A stretch of DNA of 64,000 bases from Pseudomonas sp. GD03944 (GTDB taxonomy: Bacteria; Pseudomonadota; Gammaproteobacteria; Pseudomonadales; Pseudomonadaceae). The stretch spans positions 372,001 to 436,000 of the forward strand of contig NZ_JAOCAH010000001.1 of NCBI RefSeq assembly GCF_029839275.1, read 5' to 3'. Shown here piece after piece: positions 11,922 to 21,900 of this stretch; position 1 is the first letter of the stretch; the number at the start of each line of letters is the position of its first letter. The position numbers were made by a program, and so were the translations under genes. The notes under the pieces were generated by a model. That model was not told where the DNA came from. It did no database searches and saw only the letters and a list, made by a program, of their open reading frames with translations.

Positions 11922-11974
11922 CAGCCAGTATTGCCAAGCTCGAAAGATTCTTCAAATTTCTAGGTAAGTATCTT

Positions 11975-12985
11975 TTACAGATAGTGTTTTATCAACAACT
12001 CGGCTAACTGCACGGCGTTCAGCGCAGCGCCTTTTCTCACATTATCAGACGCAATCCACAAATTGAGTTCCGACGGATCATCCAGCCCACCGCGAACACG
12101 CCCAACATAGACTTCATCTTGCCCTAACGCGTCACCCACTGCTGTTGGGTAGTCGTCGTTCTCGACATATTCAATGCCACTTTTTTCGTCCAGGCCCTTG
12201 CGGGCCGCGGCCACATCGACCGGCGCGTCGGCCAGGATCGAGACACTGATGCTGTCGCCGAAGAACACCGGCACCTGGGCGCAGGTCACCGACACAGCCA
12301 ACTGCGGCTCACCCAGCAGACTTTTCAGCTCGTCCGCCACCCGCCGCTCCAGGCCGACATGCCCTTGCTCGTCCACGGCCCCCGTCTGCGCGAGCACATT
12401 GAACGCCATCTGCCGGTCGAACAGACGTGGTTCCAGCGCCCGGCCATTGAGCAGCTCCGCGGTCTGACGGGCCAGCTCCACCACCCCTTCCCGCCCGCGA
12501 CTGGACACGGCCAGGCAGGCGGTGATCGCCACGCGCTTGAAGCGAATCGTTTCGGGCAGCGCGGCCAGCACCGTGGCGACCGCCACACTGACCGCCGCCG
12601 GGCTGGTCAACTGGTACGGCGCGGACAATTGCTCCACCACCTGCGGGTTCACGTCCGGCACCACCCGAGGTGCAACGTCCGCCGGGAGCGCTGCGGCCAA
12701 ATCGATGACCGCGCACCCTGCCCGCTTCGCCTGATCGATACAGGCCCGGGTCGCGGCTTCGCCGGCGGCGAGAAATACCAGGCGCACGCTGGCGAAATCG
12801 AAGGACTCCAGCGCCTTGACCCGCACATTCTTGCCCTTGAAGGGTTGCGAATGGCCGTCCGACTCGCCGCTGGCGAGCAGATAAAGGTTGGCAACGGGAA
12901 ACTCGCGCTCTTCGAGCACGTGCACGAGGGCTTCGCCAACGCTGCCGGTGGCGCCGATTACAGCAATATCAAAGGTACGGGTCAT
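11975..12985 (-). CDS. Aspartate-semialdehyde dehydrogenase paralogue (Usg type), probably non-catalytic
   Basis: This 336-residue protein has the Asd fold: the NADP loop GATGSVGEAL at 11-20 and a C-terminal dimerisation domain. Where true Asd has the catalytic Cys (NPNCST or GNCTVS context), this protein reads TSPAAVSV, placing Ala131 at the nucleophile position. It therefore should not turn over aspartyl phosphate. This matches the Usg family, whose function is unknown. The ATG at 12985 gives the conserved N-terminus MTRTFDIAVIG; the 19 upstream codons look spurious. It lies directly downstream of asd. Confidence 0.85.
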   Translation of the reverse strand: MTRTFDIAVIGATGSVGEALVHVLEEREFPVANLYLLASGESDGHSQPFKGKNVRVKALESFDFASVRLVFLAAGEAATRACIDQAKRAGCAVIDLAAALPADVAPRVVPDVNPQVVEQLSAPYQLTSPAAVSVAVATVLAALPETIRFKRVAITACLAVSSRGREGVVELARQTAELLNGRALEPRLFDRQMAFNVLAQTGAVDEQGHVGLERRVADELKSLLGEPQLAVSVTCAQVPVFFGDSISVSILADAPVDVAAARKGLDEKSGIEYVENDDYPTAVGDALGQDEVYVGRVRGGLDDPSELNLWIASDNVRKGAALNAVQLAELLIKHYL

Positions 12986-13043
12986 GACACGGGTTCTGGG
13001 CAAATTAGCCACGCACTGTATAGCGCCGCCCCCGGAATGCAAA

Positions 13044-13099
13044 GGAGCGAGTCAGCTGACGTTCAGCCTTACAGGCCGATCGCAAGCAGAACTCGCTCC
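13044..13099 (-). terminator. Long hairpin after asd (possible terminator or small RNA)
   Basis: Arms GGAGCGAGT (13044-13052) and ACTCGCTCC (13091-13099) enclose 38 bases that contain a smaller GCCT/AGGC hairpin. Read on the minus strand, it lies 46 bases after the asd stop and is followed by TTTGCATT, a weak U-tract. It could end the asd transcript or only slow it before the paralogue gene. Confidence 0.45.
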
Positions 13100-13144
13100 T
13101 TCTTTATTACTGCATGGACAGACCGGACAGCGCCGGCCGTTCCA

Positions 13145-14257
13145 TCAACGCTCCAGCAGGATCCGCAGCATGCGGCGCAGCGGCTCGGCGGCGCCCCACA
13201 GCAGCTGGTCGCCCACGGTGAAGGCGCCCAGGTACTGCGAGCCCATGTTGAGCTTGCGCAGACGACCGACCGGCACGCTCAGGGTACCCGTCACAGCGGT
13301 CGGGCCCAGTTCGCGGATGCTGGCTTCGCGCTGGTTCGGCACCAGCTTGACCCAGGGATTGTGCTGGCTGATCAGGCCTTCGATGTCCGAGAGCGGGACA
13401 TCCTTGTTCAGCTTGATGGTCAGCGCCTGGCTGTGGCAACGCATGGCACCGATGCGCACGCAGATACCGTCCACCGGGATCGGGCTCTTGAAGCGACCCA
13501 GGATCTTGTTGGTTTCAGCCTGGGCCTTCCACTCTTCACGGCTCTGCCCGTTCGGCAGTTCCTTGTCGATGTAGGGGATCAGGCTACCGGCCAGCGGCAC
13601 GCCGAAGTTGTCGACCGGGAACGACTCGCCACGCATGGCTTCGGCCACCTTGCGGTCGATGTCGAGAATGGCGCTGGCCGGGTCGGCCAGCTCGTCGGCC
13701 ACGGAGGTGTTGATCGCGCCCATCTGCTTGATCAGCTCGCGCATGTTCTGCGCACCGGCGCCCGAGGCCGCCTGGTAGGTCATGGCGCTCATCCACTCGA
13801 CAAGGCCGGCTTCGTACAGGCCGCCCAGCGCCATCAGCATCAGGCTGACGGTGCAGTTGCCGCCGATGTAGTTCTTGGTGCCGGCGTCCAGCGACTGGTC
13901 GATCACCTTGCGGTTGACCGGGTCCAGCACGATGACCGCGTCATCGTTCATGCGCAGCGAGGACGCCGCGTCGATCCAGTAGCCCTGCCAGCCCGCTTCG
14001 CGCAGCTTGGGGAAGACTTCATTGGTGTAGTCGCCGCCCTGGCAGGTCAGGATCACGTCCAGGCCTTTCAGGTCTTCGATGCTGTAGGCGTCCTTCAGCG
14101 GGGCGATGTCCTTGCCAACGGCCGGGCCTTGGCCACCGACGTTGGAGGTGGTGAAAAACACCGGCTCGATCAGGTCGAAGTCCCGCTCTTCCAGCATGCG
14201 CTGCATGAGCACGGAACCGACCATGCCACGCCAACCGATCAGACCTACACGTTTCAT
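13145..14257 (-). CDS. asd: Aspartate-semialdehyde dehydrogenase
   Basis: Asd reduces aspartyl phosphate to the semialdehyde, feeding lysine/diaminopimelate, threonine and methionine. The 370-residue protein is of the Gram-negative type, with the NADP loop [13 protein letters not shown] at 8-20 and the catalytic C135 in [13 protein letters not shown] start at 14257, 54 bases after leuB. Contrast with its downstream neighbour, which keeps the fold but has lost this cysteine. Confidence 0.97.
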   Translation of the reverse strand: MKRVGLIGWRGMVGSVLMQRMLEERDFDLIEPVFFTTSNVGGQGPAVGKDIAPLKDAYSIEDLKGLDVILTCQGGDYTNEVFPKLREAGWQGYWIDAASSLRMNDDAVIVLDPVNRKVIDQSLDAGTKNYIGGNCTVSLMLMALGGLYEAGLVEWMSAMTYQAASGAGAQNMRELIKQMGAINTSVADELADPASAILDIDRKVAEAMRGESFPVDNFGVPLAGSLIPYIDKELPNGQSREEWKAQAETNKILGRFKSPIPVDGICVRIGAMRCHSQALTIKLNKDVPLSDIEGLISQHNPWVKLVPNQREASIRELGPTAVTGTLSVPVGRLRKLNMGSQYLGAFTVGDQLLWGAAEPLRRMLRILLER

Positions 14258-14311
14258 AACGACTACACCTATATAAACAGCTCGCCGGACTCCCCCGGCG
14301 GGACTGGAAGA

Positions 14312-15394
14312 TTACAGACTACGCAGCGCTTCGACTACCGCATCACCCATGGCGGCGGTACCGACCTTGGTCGTGCCCTGGGACCAGATGTCCCCGGTGC
14401 GCACGCCCTGATCGAGCACCTTGCTGACCGCCAGCTCGATGGCATCGGCGGCAGCGCCCTGGTTGAAGCTGTAACGCAGCATCATGGAGACCGAGAGGAT
14501 GGTCGCCAGAGGGTTGGCAATGCCTTTGCCGGCGATGTCCGGCGCCGAACCGTGGCACGGCTCGTACATGCCCTTGTTGTTGGCGTCCAGCGAAGCGGAC
14601 GGCAGCATGCCGATAGAGCCGGTGAGCATGGAAGCTTCATCCGACAGAATGTCGCCAAACATGTTGTCGGTGACGATCACATCGAACTGCTTCGGTGCAC
14701 GCACCAGCTGCATCGCGGCATTATCGACGTACATGTGGCTGAGTTCCACATCCGGGTAATCCTTGGCCACTTCCTCGACCACGGCGCGCCACAGTTGGCT
14801 GGAGGCCAGCACGTTGGCCTTGTCCACCGAGCACAGCTTCTTGCCGCGCACGCGGGCCATGTCGAAACCGACACGGGCGATACGGCGGATTTCGCTTTCG
14901 CTGTACGGCAGGGTGTCGTACGCCTGGCGCTCGCCATTTTCCAGTACGCGGGTCTCGCGCGGCTGGCCGAAATAGATGCCGCCGGTCAGCTCACGCACGA
15001 TCAGGATGTCCAGGCCAGCGACGATTTCGCGCTTGAGGCTGGAGGCATCGGCCAGTTGCGGGTAGAGGATCGCCGGACGCAGGTTGCCGAACAGGCCCAG
15101 CTGCGAGCGGATTTTCAGCAGACCGCGCTCAGGGCGCAGCGCCGGGTCGATGGTGTCCCACTTCGGGCCACCGACGGCGCCGAGCAGAATGGCATCGGCG
15201 GCACGGGCACGGGCCAGGGTTTCGTCGGCCAGCGGTACGCCATACTTGTCGTAGGCCGCGCCGCCCAGCTCGTCGAAGCTCAGCTCGAAGCCCAGGTCGT
15301 ACTTGTCGTTGGCCAGGCGCAGCACCTTGACCGCCTCGGCCATGATTTCCGGGCCGATACCGTCGCCAGGAAGAATCAGAATCTGTTTGCTCAT
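14312..15394 (-). CDS. leuB: 3-isopropylmalate dehydrogenase
   Basis: LeuB oxidatively decarboxylates 3-isopropylmalate to 2-ketoisocaproate, using NAD. The 360-residue protein has the N-terminal GDGIGPEI motif, the substrate segment [12 protein letters not shown] and the metal and cofactor segments [14 protein letters not shown] and [13 protein letters not shown] start at 15394. It lies 53 bases downstream of a small glyoxalase-fold gene that separates it from leuD. Confidence 0.97.
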   Translation of the reverse strand: MSKQILILPGDGIGPEIMAEAVKVLRLANDKYDLGFELSFDELGGAAYDKYGVPLADETLARARAADAILLGAVGGPKWDTIDPALRPERGLLKIRSQLGLFGNLRPAILYPQLADASSLKREIVAGLDILIVRELTGGIYFGQPRETRVLENGERQAYDTLPYSESEIRRIARVGFDMARVRGKKLCSVDKANVLASSQLWRAVVEEVAKDYPDVELSHMYVDNAAMQLVRAPKQFDVIVTDNMFGDILSDEASMLTGSIGMLPSASLDANNKGMYEPCHGSAPDIAGKGIANPLATILSVSMMLRYSFNQGAAADAIELAVSKVLDQGVRTGDIWSQGTTKVGTAAMGDAVVEALRSL

Positions 15395-15447
15395 CGCGTC
15401 CTCAAATCATTTCAATGAGGTCAGCGCCCCAGGGCGCTCACCTGAAA

Positions 15448-15762
15448 TCAGCGTCGTACCGGCACGCCATACAACTGCAGGATGCGCACATCCTGCTCGG
15501 CGGCACTGAACAGTTCCCACGCCAGGCCGTTGACGTCGACCTCGCTGGCAAACCCCTCCACCCCATCCACCTCGAAACCGACGTGACGCAACTGGCCACC
15601 CCGGCCCGGCTGCTGGTTGATGGAAAAATTCAATTGCGCGGTACGCCACATCGCGTACTGCCCGGGCACCACCACGCTGGCCGGTTGCCCGAGGCGCTGG
15701 TTGTAATCGGCGATGGAGGCTTGCAGATCATCCACCGCGAGGGCGATATGAAAGCGCTTCAT
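15448..15762 (-). CDS. Small glyoxalase/VOC-fold protein inside the leu operon
   Basis: This 104-residue protein begins MKRFHIALAVDDLQASIADY, a typical single-module vicinal-oxygen-chelate fold: a His near residue 5, the HVGFEVDG segment in the second half, and a C-terminal strand. One module usually means a homodimer with metal sites at the interface. The substrate is unknown. The ATG at 15762 is 10 bases past the leuD stop, so it is cotranscribed with leuCD and leuB. In P. aeruginosa I recall a different gene (methyltransferase-like) in this slot, so the position may be variable. Confidence 0.75.
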   Translation of the reverse strand: MKRFHIALAVDDLQASIADYNQRLGQPASVVVPGQYAMWRTAQLNFSINQQPGRGGQLRHVGFEVDGVEGFASEVDVNGLAWELFSAAEQDVRILQLYGVPVRR

Positions 15763-15772
15763 CGCCGACCTC

Positions 15773-16420
15773 TTACTTGATCGCGCCGAACAGCCAGGGG
15801 CTGTTGGGACGGTACTGGGCCTCGAACGCCTTGATCGCGTCGGCATCCTGCAAGGTCAGGCCGATGTCGTCCAGACCATTGAGCAGACAATGTTTACGGA
15901 ATGCGTCAACGTCGAAGCTGTACTGCACGCCATCCGGACGGGTCACGGTCTGGGCGGCCAGGTCGACCGTCAACTGATAGCCCTCGGTCGCCTCGGCCTG
16001 CTGGAACAGCGCGTCGACTTCTTCGTCCTTCAGGATGATCGGCAGCAGGCCGTTCTTGAAGCTGTTGTTGAAGAAGATGTCGGCATAGCTCGGCGCGATG
16101 ATCGCGCGGAAACCGTACTCTTCGAGCGCCCACGGGGCGTGCTCGCGGCTGGAACCGCAGCCGAAGTTCTCCCGGGCCAGCAGGACGCTGGCGCCCTGGT
16201 AGCGGGGGAAGTTGAGCACGAAGTCCTTGTTGATCGGACGCGTGGAGTTGTCCTGGTTGGGCTGGCCGACATCCAGGTAGCGCCACTCGTCGAACAGGTT
16301 GGGGCCGAAGCCGGTGCGCTTGATCGACTTGAGGAACTGCTTGGGAATGATCTGATCGGTGTCGACGTTGGCGCGATCCAGCGGGGCGACCAGACCGGTG
16401 TGTTGGGTAAAGGCTTTCAT
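15773..16420 (-). CDS. leuD: 3-isopropylmalate dehydratase small subunit
   Basis: LeuD is the small (swivel) subunit that, with LeuC, isomerises 2-isopropylmalate to 3-isopropylmalate. The 215-residue protein carries the conserved [18 protein letters not shown] start and the [15 protein letters not shown] motif that contacts the substrate. It lies 11 bases after leuC, with ATG at 16420. Length and motifs are complete. Confidence 0.97.
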   Translation of the reverse strand: MKAFTQHTGLVAPLDRANVDTDQIIPKQFLKSIKRTGFGPNLFDEWRYLDVGQPNQDNSTRPINKDFVLNFPRYQGASVLLARENFGCGSSREHAPWALEEYGFRAIIAPSYADIFFNNSFKNGLLPIILKDEEVDALFQQAEATEGYQLTVDLAAQTVTRPDGVQYSFDVDAFRKHCLLNGLDDIGLTLQDADAIKAFEAQYRPNSPWLFGAIK

Positions 16421-16431
16421 CTGCTCGCTCC

Positions 16432-17859
16432 TCAGGCCTGGATCAATTCACGGACGTCGACGAAACGACCGGTCACGGCTGCTGCGGCCGCCATGGCCGG
16501 GCTGACCAGGTGGGTACGACCACCGGCGCCCTGACGCCCTTCGAAGTTGCGGTTGGAGGTCGAAGCGCAATGCTCGCCGCTGCCCAGCTTGTCGGGGTTC
16601 ATCGCCAGGCACATGGAGCAGCCCGGTTCACGCCATTCGAAACCGGCCTCGATGAAAATCCGGTCCAGCCCTTCGTCTTCGGCCTGCTGCTTCACCAGGC
16701 CCGAGCCTGGCACCACCATGGCCTGCTTGATGGTCGAAGCCACCTTGCGGCCCTTGGCGACGGCGGCCGCCGCACGCAGGTCTTCGATCCGCGAGTTGGT
16801 GCAGGAACCGATGAACACGCGGTCCAGCTGGATATCGGTGATCGCCTGGTTGGCGGCCAGGCCCATGTACTTGAGCGCCCGCACGATGGAGTCGCGCTTG
16901 ACCGGGTCCGCTTCGGCAGCCGGGTCCGGCACGGTCTGATCCACCGCCAGGACCATTTCCGGCGAGGTGCCCCAGCTGACCTGCGGCTTGATGTCTTCGG
17001 CTTTGAGTTCGACCACGGTGTCGAAATGCGCATCGGCGTCTGACACCAGGCCCTTCCACTGCGCCACGGCCTTGTCCCAATCAGCACCCTTCGGCGCGAA
17101 CGGACGGCCTTCGACGTAGGCGATGGTCTTCTCGTCCACCGCCACCAGGCCGACACGGGCACCGGCTTCGATGGACATGTTGCAGATGGTCATGCGCCCT
17201 TCCAGCGACAGGTCGCGAATCGCGCTGCCGGCGAACTCCAGGGCATGGCCGTTGCCGCCGGCGGTGCCGATCTTGCCGATGATAGCGAGCACGATGTCCT
17301 TGGCGGTGACGCCGAACGGCAAGGTGCCTTCGACGCGCACCTGCATGTTCTTCATCTTTTTCGCCACCAGGCACTGGGTCGCCAGCACGTGCTCGACCTC
17401 GGAGGTGCCGATGCCGTGGGCCAGCGCACCGAAGGCGCCGTGGGTGGAGGTGTGCGAGTCGCCGCAGACCACGGTCATGCCGGGCAGCGTGGCACCCTGC
17501 TCCGGGCCGACCACGTGCACGATGCCCTGGCGCACGTCATTCATCTTGAACTCGAGGATGCCGAAGTCATCGCAGTTCGCATCCAGGGTCTTGACCTGGA
17601 TGCGTGAGACTTCGTCGGCAATGGCTTCGAGGCCGCCCTGACGCTCGGCCTTGGTGGTCGGCACGTTGTGGTCCGGGGTGGCGATGTTGGCGTCGATGCG
17701 CCAGGGCTTGCGACCGGCCAGGCGCAGCCCCTCGAAAGCCTGCGGCGACGTCACTTCGTGAAGAATGTGGCGATCGATATAGATCAGCGACGAGCCATCG
17801 TCCCGACGCTTGACCTCGTGCATTTCCCAGAGCTTGTCGTAGAGGGTCTTGCCGGCCAT
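16432..17859 (-). CDS. leuC: 3-isopropylmalate dehydratase large subunit
   Basis: LeuC is the [4Fe-4S] aconitase-family subunit. The cluster ligands are C353 (GSCTNSR), C414 and C417 (GCSMC). The 475-residue length is normal. It is the first gene of the leuC-leuD-VOC-leuB run. The divergent LysR gene starts 137 bases upstream and is the likely regulator of the operon. The LysR site may be the inverted repeat at 17941-17959. Confidence 0.97.
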   Translation of the reverse strand: MAGKTLYDKLWEMHEVKRRDDGSSLIYIDRHILHEVTSPQAFEGLRLAGRKPWRIDANIATPDHNVPTTKAERQGGLEAIADEVSRIQVKTLDANCDDFGILEFKMNDVRQGIVHVVGPEQGATLPGMTVVCGDSHTSTHGAFGALAHGIGTSEVEHVLATQCLVAKKMKNMQVRVEGTLPFGVTAKDIVLAIIGKIGTAGGNGHALEFAGSAIRDLSLEGRMTICNMSIEAGARVGLVAVDEKTIAYVEGRPFAPKGADWDKAVAQWKGLVSDADAHFDTVVELKAEDIKPQVSWGTSPEMVLAVDQTVPDPAAEADPVKRDSIVRALKYMGLAANQAITDIQLDRVFIGSCTNSRIEDLRAAAAVAKGRKVASTIKQAMVVPGSGLVKQQAEDEGLDRIFIEAGFEWREPGCSMCLAMNPDKLGSGEHCASTSNRNFEGRQGAGGRTHLVSPAMAAAAAVTGRFVDVRELIQA

Positions 17860-17940
17860 CTGCTTGTGTCCTCATCAGGTTATACGGGTGCAGCGGGTCC
17901 AATAGCCCTTCTGCTTATGGGGCGATCGTAGGGGCTTGCA

Positions 17941-17959
17941 ATGAATAACTCAAATTCAT
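17941..17959. promoter_or_regulatory. Probable LysR-type operator between leuC and the LysR gene
   Basis: The inverted repeat ATGAAT-N7-ATTCAT (17941-17959) fits the T-N11-A shape of LysR-type regulator sites and lies in the 137-base divergent promoter region. A second AT-rich half-site, ATTCAAATAT, overlaps the LysR start region. Assignment to the adjacent regulator is inferred from position. Confidence 0.5.
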
Positions 17960-17996
17960 ATTTTTCATCCATTGGATAACTCTCTGGAATTCAAAT

Positions 17997-18902
17997 ATGG
18001 ACCTCGCGACACTCAACGCTTTTATCGCCATCGCCGAGATCGGCAGCTTCTCGGAAGCCGCCGAGCGCCTGCACCTGACGCAGCCGGCGGTGAGCAAGCG
18101 CATCGCCAGCCTGGAGCAACAACTGGGGGTGCGCCTGTTCGATCGCCTGGGCCGCGAGGTCAACCTGACCGAGTCGGGCCGTGCCCTGCTGCCGCGGGCC
18201 TACCAGATCCTCAACGTGCTGGACGACACCCGCCGCGCCCTGACCAACCTCAACGGCGAGATCAGCGGCCGCCTGACCCTGGCCACCAGCCACCACATCG
18301 GCCTGCACCGCCTCCCGCCGCTGCTGCGCGCCTTCACCCGCGCCCACCCCAAGGTCGCCCTGGACATCCAGTTCCTCGATTCGGAAGTGGCCTATGACGA
18401 AATCCTCCACGGCCGCGCCGAGCTGGCGGTGATCACCCTGGCCCCGGAAACCCGCGAACCGGTGCGCGCCGTGCCGGTGTGGAACGACCCCCTGGACTTC
18501 GTGGCGGCGCCCGAGCACCCCCTGGCCTGCATGGACAGCGTCGCCCTGCGCGACGTGGCGGAACACCCGGCAGTGTTCCCCGGCGGCAACACCTTCACCC
18601 ATCACATCGTGCGGCGCCTGTTCGAGGCCCAGGGCCTGACGCCCAACATCGCCATGAGCACCAACTACCTGGAGACCATCAAGATGATGGTCTCCATCGG
18701 CCTGGCCTGGAGCGTCCTGCCGCGCACCATGCTCGACGACCAGGTCGCCCGCCTGCCGCTGCCGGGTATTCAGCTGACGCGGCAGCTGGGCTACATCCTG
18801 CACACCGAGCGCACCCTGTCGAACGCGGCACGGGCCTTCATGCAATTGCTCGACGCCCAGCGCGACGACCTTGCACTGGGCCGCGAACAGACGCTAACGT
18901 GA
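17997..18902 (+). CDS. LysR-family transcriptional regulator of the leu locus
   Basis: This 301-residue protein has an N-terminal winged helix-turn-helix (about 1-60, with SFSEAAERLHLTQPAVSKRI) and a periplasmic-binding-like effector domain (about 90-295). It is divergent from leuC, so autorepression plus control of leuCDB is the simplest model; the effector is unknown but may be a leucine-pathway intermediate. The start is ATG at 17997. It is followed 91 bases on by the GGDEF-EAL gene on the same strand. Confidence 0.9.
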   Translation: MDLATLNAFIAIAEIGSFSEAAERLHLTQPAVSKRIASLEQQLGVRLFDRLGREVNLTESGRALLPRAYQILNVLDDTRRALTNLNGEISGRLTLATSHHIGLHRLPPLLRAFTRAHPKVALDIQFLDSEVAYDEILHGRAELAVITLAPETREPVRAVPVWNDPLDFVAAPEHPLACMDSVALRDVAEHPAVFPGGNTFTHHIVRRLFEAQGLTPNIAMSTNYLETIKMMVSIGLAWSVLPRTMLDDQVARLPLPGIQLTRQLGYILHTERTLSNAARAFMQLLDAQRDDLALGREQTLT

Positions 18903-18993
18903 GTTCATAACGATAAAAAAGGCGCCTGCATGACACAGTCACCTCGATTGCCCACCGGCCATTCGGCCGCCGCGCACCCACAAAGGGCCGCTC

Positions 18994-21900
18994 ATGGCCA
19001 ATTCCAGTGACCGCAAGCCACCACTGCCCTTCATCCCGGCACTGGACCCCGCCGAATTCGAAAAGACCTGGGACGACGCCCAGCGCCTGCTGGCCGCGCT
19101 CAATGGCGCCCAGCTCGGCGCCTGGTACTGGGACGTCGGCAGCGGTCAGGTGCACTGGTCCCGTGGCGCCCAGGCGCTGTTCGGCCTGGACCCCAAGCGC
19201 CCGCTGCGCACCGCCGTCGACTACATCGAGCTGATCCCCGAAGAAGAACGCCAGGACGTCCTGCACCTGTTCCAGGCCGTGCTCGACGGCTCGCCGAGCA
19301 ACCGCGCCCTGCGCCACCGCATCCGCTGGCCGGACGGCAGCCTGCACTGGCTGGAGATCAGCGGCAGCCTGCAGGCCGACAGCGACGGCCGCCAACGAAT
19401 GTTCGGAGTGATCCGCGACATCACCACCCAGCAGGAACGGGCCCAGGCCCTGATCAACTCCGAGCAGCGCTTCTTCAACCTGTTCCACCTGAGCCCCGAC
19501 GTGGTCCTGCTGGTGCGCTACGCCGACAGCGTGATCACCGAGGCCAACCAGCACTTCATCAGCACCTTCGGCTGGCCGGCGGAGGCCACCATCGGCCACT
19601 CGACCCAGGAGCTGGACATCTGGGTCCACCCGCAACAGCGCGACTACCTGCGCCGCACCGCCCCGCTGACACAGGACCCGGTGGTCCAGGAGGTGCAGCT
19701 GCGGACCTGCGACCAGCGCATCCTCGACGGCGTGATGTCCAGCCAGTACATCGAACTGGACGACCAGGCCTTCCTGCTCTGCTCGTTCCTCGACACCACC
19801 GAGCGCAAACGGGCCGAAGCCGCCTTGCGCAGCAGCGAAGAGAAGTTTTCCCAGGCCTTTCGCCACACCCCGGACGCCGTGGTGATCACCGAGAAGGACA
19901 CTGGGCGCTTCATCGAGGTCAACCCCAGCTTCGAGCGGCAGTTCGGCTGGAGCAGCGCCGAAACCCTGGGCCGCACCTCCCTGGAAATGGGCATCTGGGC
20001 CGATCCCGAAGACCGCCAGCGCATGCTCGATGCCGTCCGCCAGGGCACGCTCAACGAACTGGAAGTACGTTTTTTCAGCCGCGACGGCCAGGTCTCCACC
20101 AACCTGCTGTTCGGCGGTGAGATCGAACTGGACGGGCGCACCTGCCTGGTCCTTACCGTGCGCGACATCACCCGCCAGCGCGCCCAGGAACAGGCCCTCA
20201 AGGAAAGCCAGGAACGCCTCACCCTGGCACTGGAATCCGCCGACCTCGGCACCTGGGACTGGCACATCCCGAGCAACCAGCTGTTCGGCTCGACCCGCGC
20301 CTCGATGCTCCACGGCCTGCCGAGGGAACCCTTCCAGGGCGACTTCCGCGCGTTCTTCAGCTTCGTTCCGCTGGAAGACCGCCAGGCCATGCGCAAGGCC
20401 TACTTCGAAGTGCTCCAGGGCATCCGCCTGGATTACCAGGTCACCTACCGCGCGGTGTACGCCGACGGCGAGGTGCATTACCTGGAAAGCACCGCCAAGC
20501 TCTACCGCGACGACCAGGGTGCGCCCCTGCGCATGGCCGGCATCCTCATCGACATCACCGAACGGGTGCAGCGCGAACAGCGGCTCAAGGCCTCGGAAGA
20601 GAAGTTCGTGACCCTGTTCCAGGCCAGCCCCGACCCCATCGCGCTGACCACCATTCCCGAGGGCGTGGTGCTGGAGATCAACCCCAGCTTCACCCAGGCG
20701 TTCGACTGGGAACCCGAGGCCATCGTCGGGCGCAGCATGCTCGACCTGAACTTCTGGAACGACCTGTCGCTGCGCCAGGTGCTGTACGGCAAGTTCCAGC
20801 GCGAAGGCGGGCTGGATAACGAAGTCGCCGAGTACCGCAGCCGTAACGGCCGCACCGTGACCTGCGTGGTGTCCTGCCGGCCGATCGAGATCGACGGCCA
20901 GCACTGCATCCTCACCACCTTCCGCGACATCACCGAACGGCAGAAAGCCGAGGCCGCCCTGCAGGCCAGCCGGGAAAAGTTCTACAAGGCCTTCCAGTCC
21001 AGCCCCGACGCCATCACCATCACCGCCCGCGACACCGGGCGGCACATCGAGGTCAACGAAGGCTTCACCCGCCTGACCGGCTACAGCGCCGAGGAAGTGA
21101 TCGGCCATACCTCGCTGGAACTGAACATCTGGGCCGACGGCAGCCAGCGTGCGCAGTTGCTCGATACGCTGCGCAAGGAAGGCCGGGTCTACCGGCAGGA
21201 ACTGATGGCGATGAATCGCCACGGCAAGCTGCTGCACGTCGAGGTGTCGGTGGAGCAGATCGAGCTCGACGACGAGCCGTGCCTGCTGCTCACTGCCCGC
21301 GACATTGGCGAACTCAAGGATGCCCAGGCCCAGGTTCAGCATCTGGCCTACCACGACTCCCTGACCAACCTGCCCAACCGCGCCCTGCTGATGGACCGCC
21401 TGACCCAGCAGATTGCCCTGCTCAAGCGCCACGAGCTGCGCGGCGCGCTGCTGTTCATCGACCTGGACCACTTCAAGCACATCAACGACTCCCTCGGTCA
21501 CCCGGTGGGTGACGCCGTGCTCAAGCTGGTGACCGCCCGCCTGGAAGCCAGCGTGCGCCAGGAAGACACCGTGGCCCGGCTGGGCGGCGACGAATTCGTG
21601 GTGCTGGTCTCCGGCCTCGAAGGCAAGCGCTCCGAGGTCACCCGCCAGGCCCGCAACGTCGCGGAAAAACTGCGCCACCTGCTGGCCGAACCGATGCTGC
21701 TCGACGGCCACCGCCTGCAGGTCACCCCGAGCATCGGCATCGCCCTGATCCCTGACCACGGCGCGACCCCGGCCGACCTGCTCAAACGCGCCGACATCGC
21801 CCTGTACCGCGCCAAGGATTCGGGACGCAACGCCATCCAGCTGTTCCGCAAGACCATGCAGGAAGCAGCCAGCGAACGCCTGCGTCTGGAGAACGACCTG

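Noticed and set aside
12359..15418. 1019-codon frame antisense to the Asd paralogue, asd and leuB
   Set aside because: It runs across three well-supported genes and their spacers and has no family features, so it is a codon-bias shadow.
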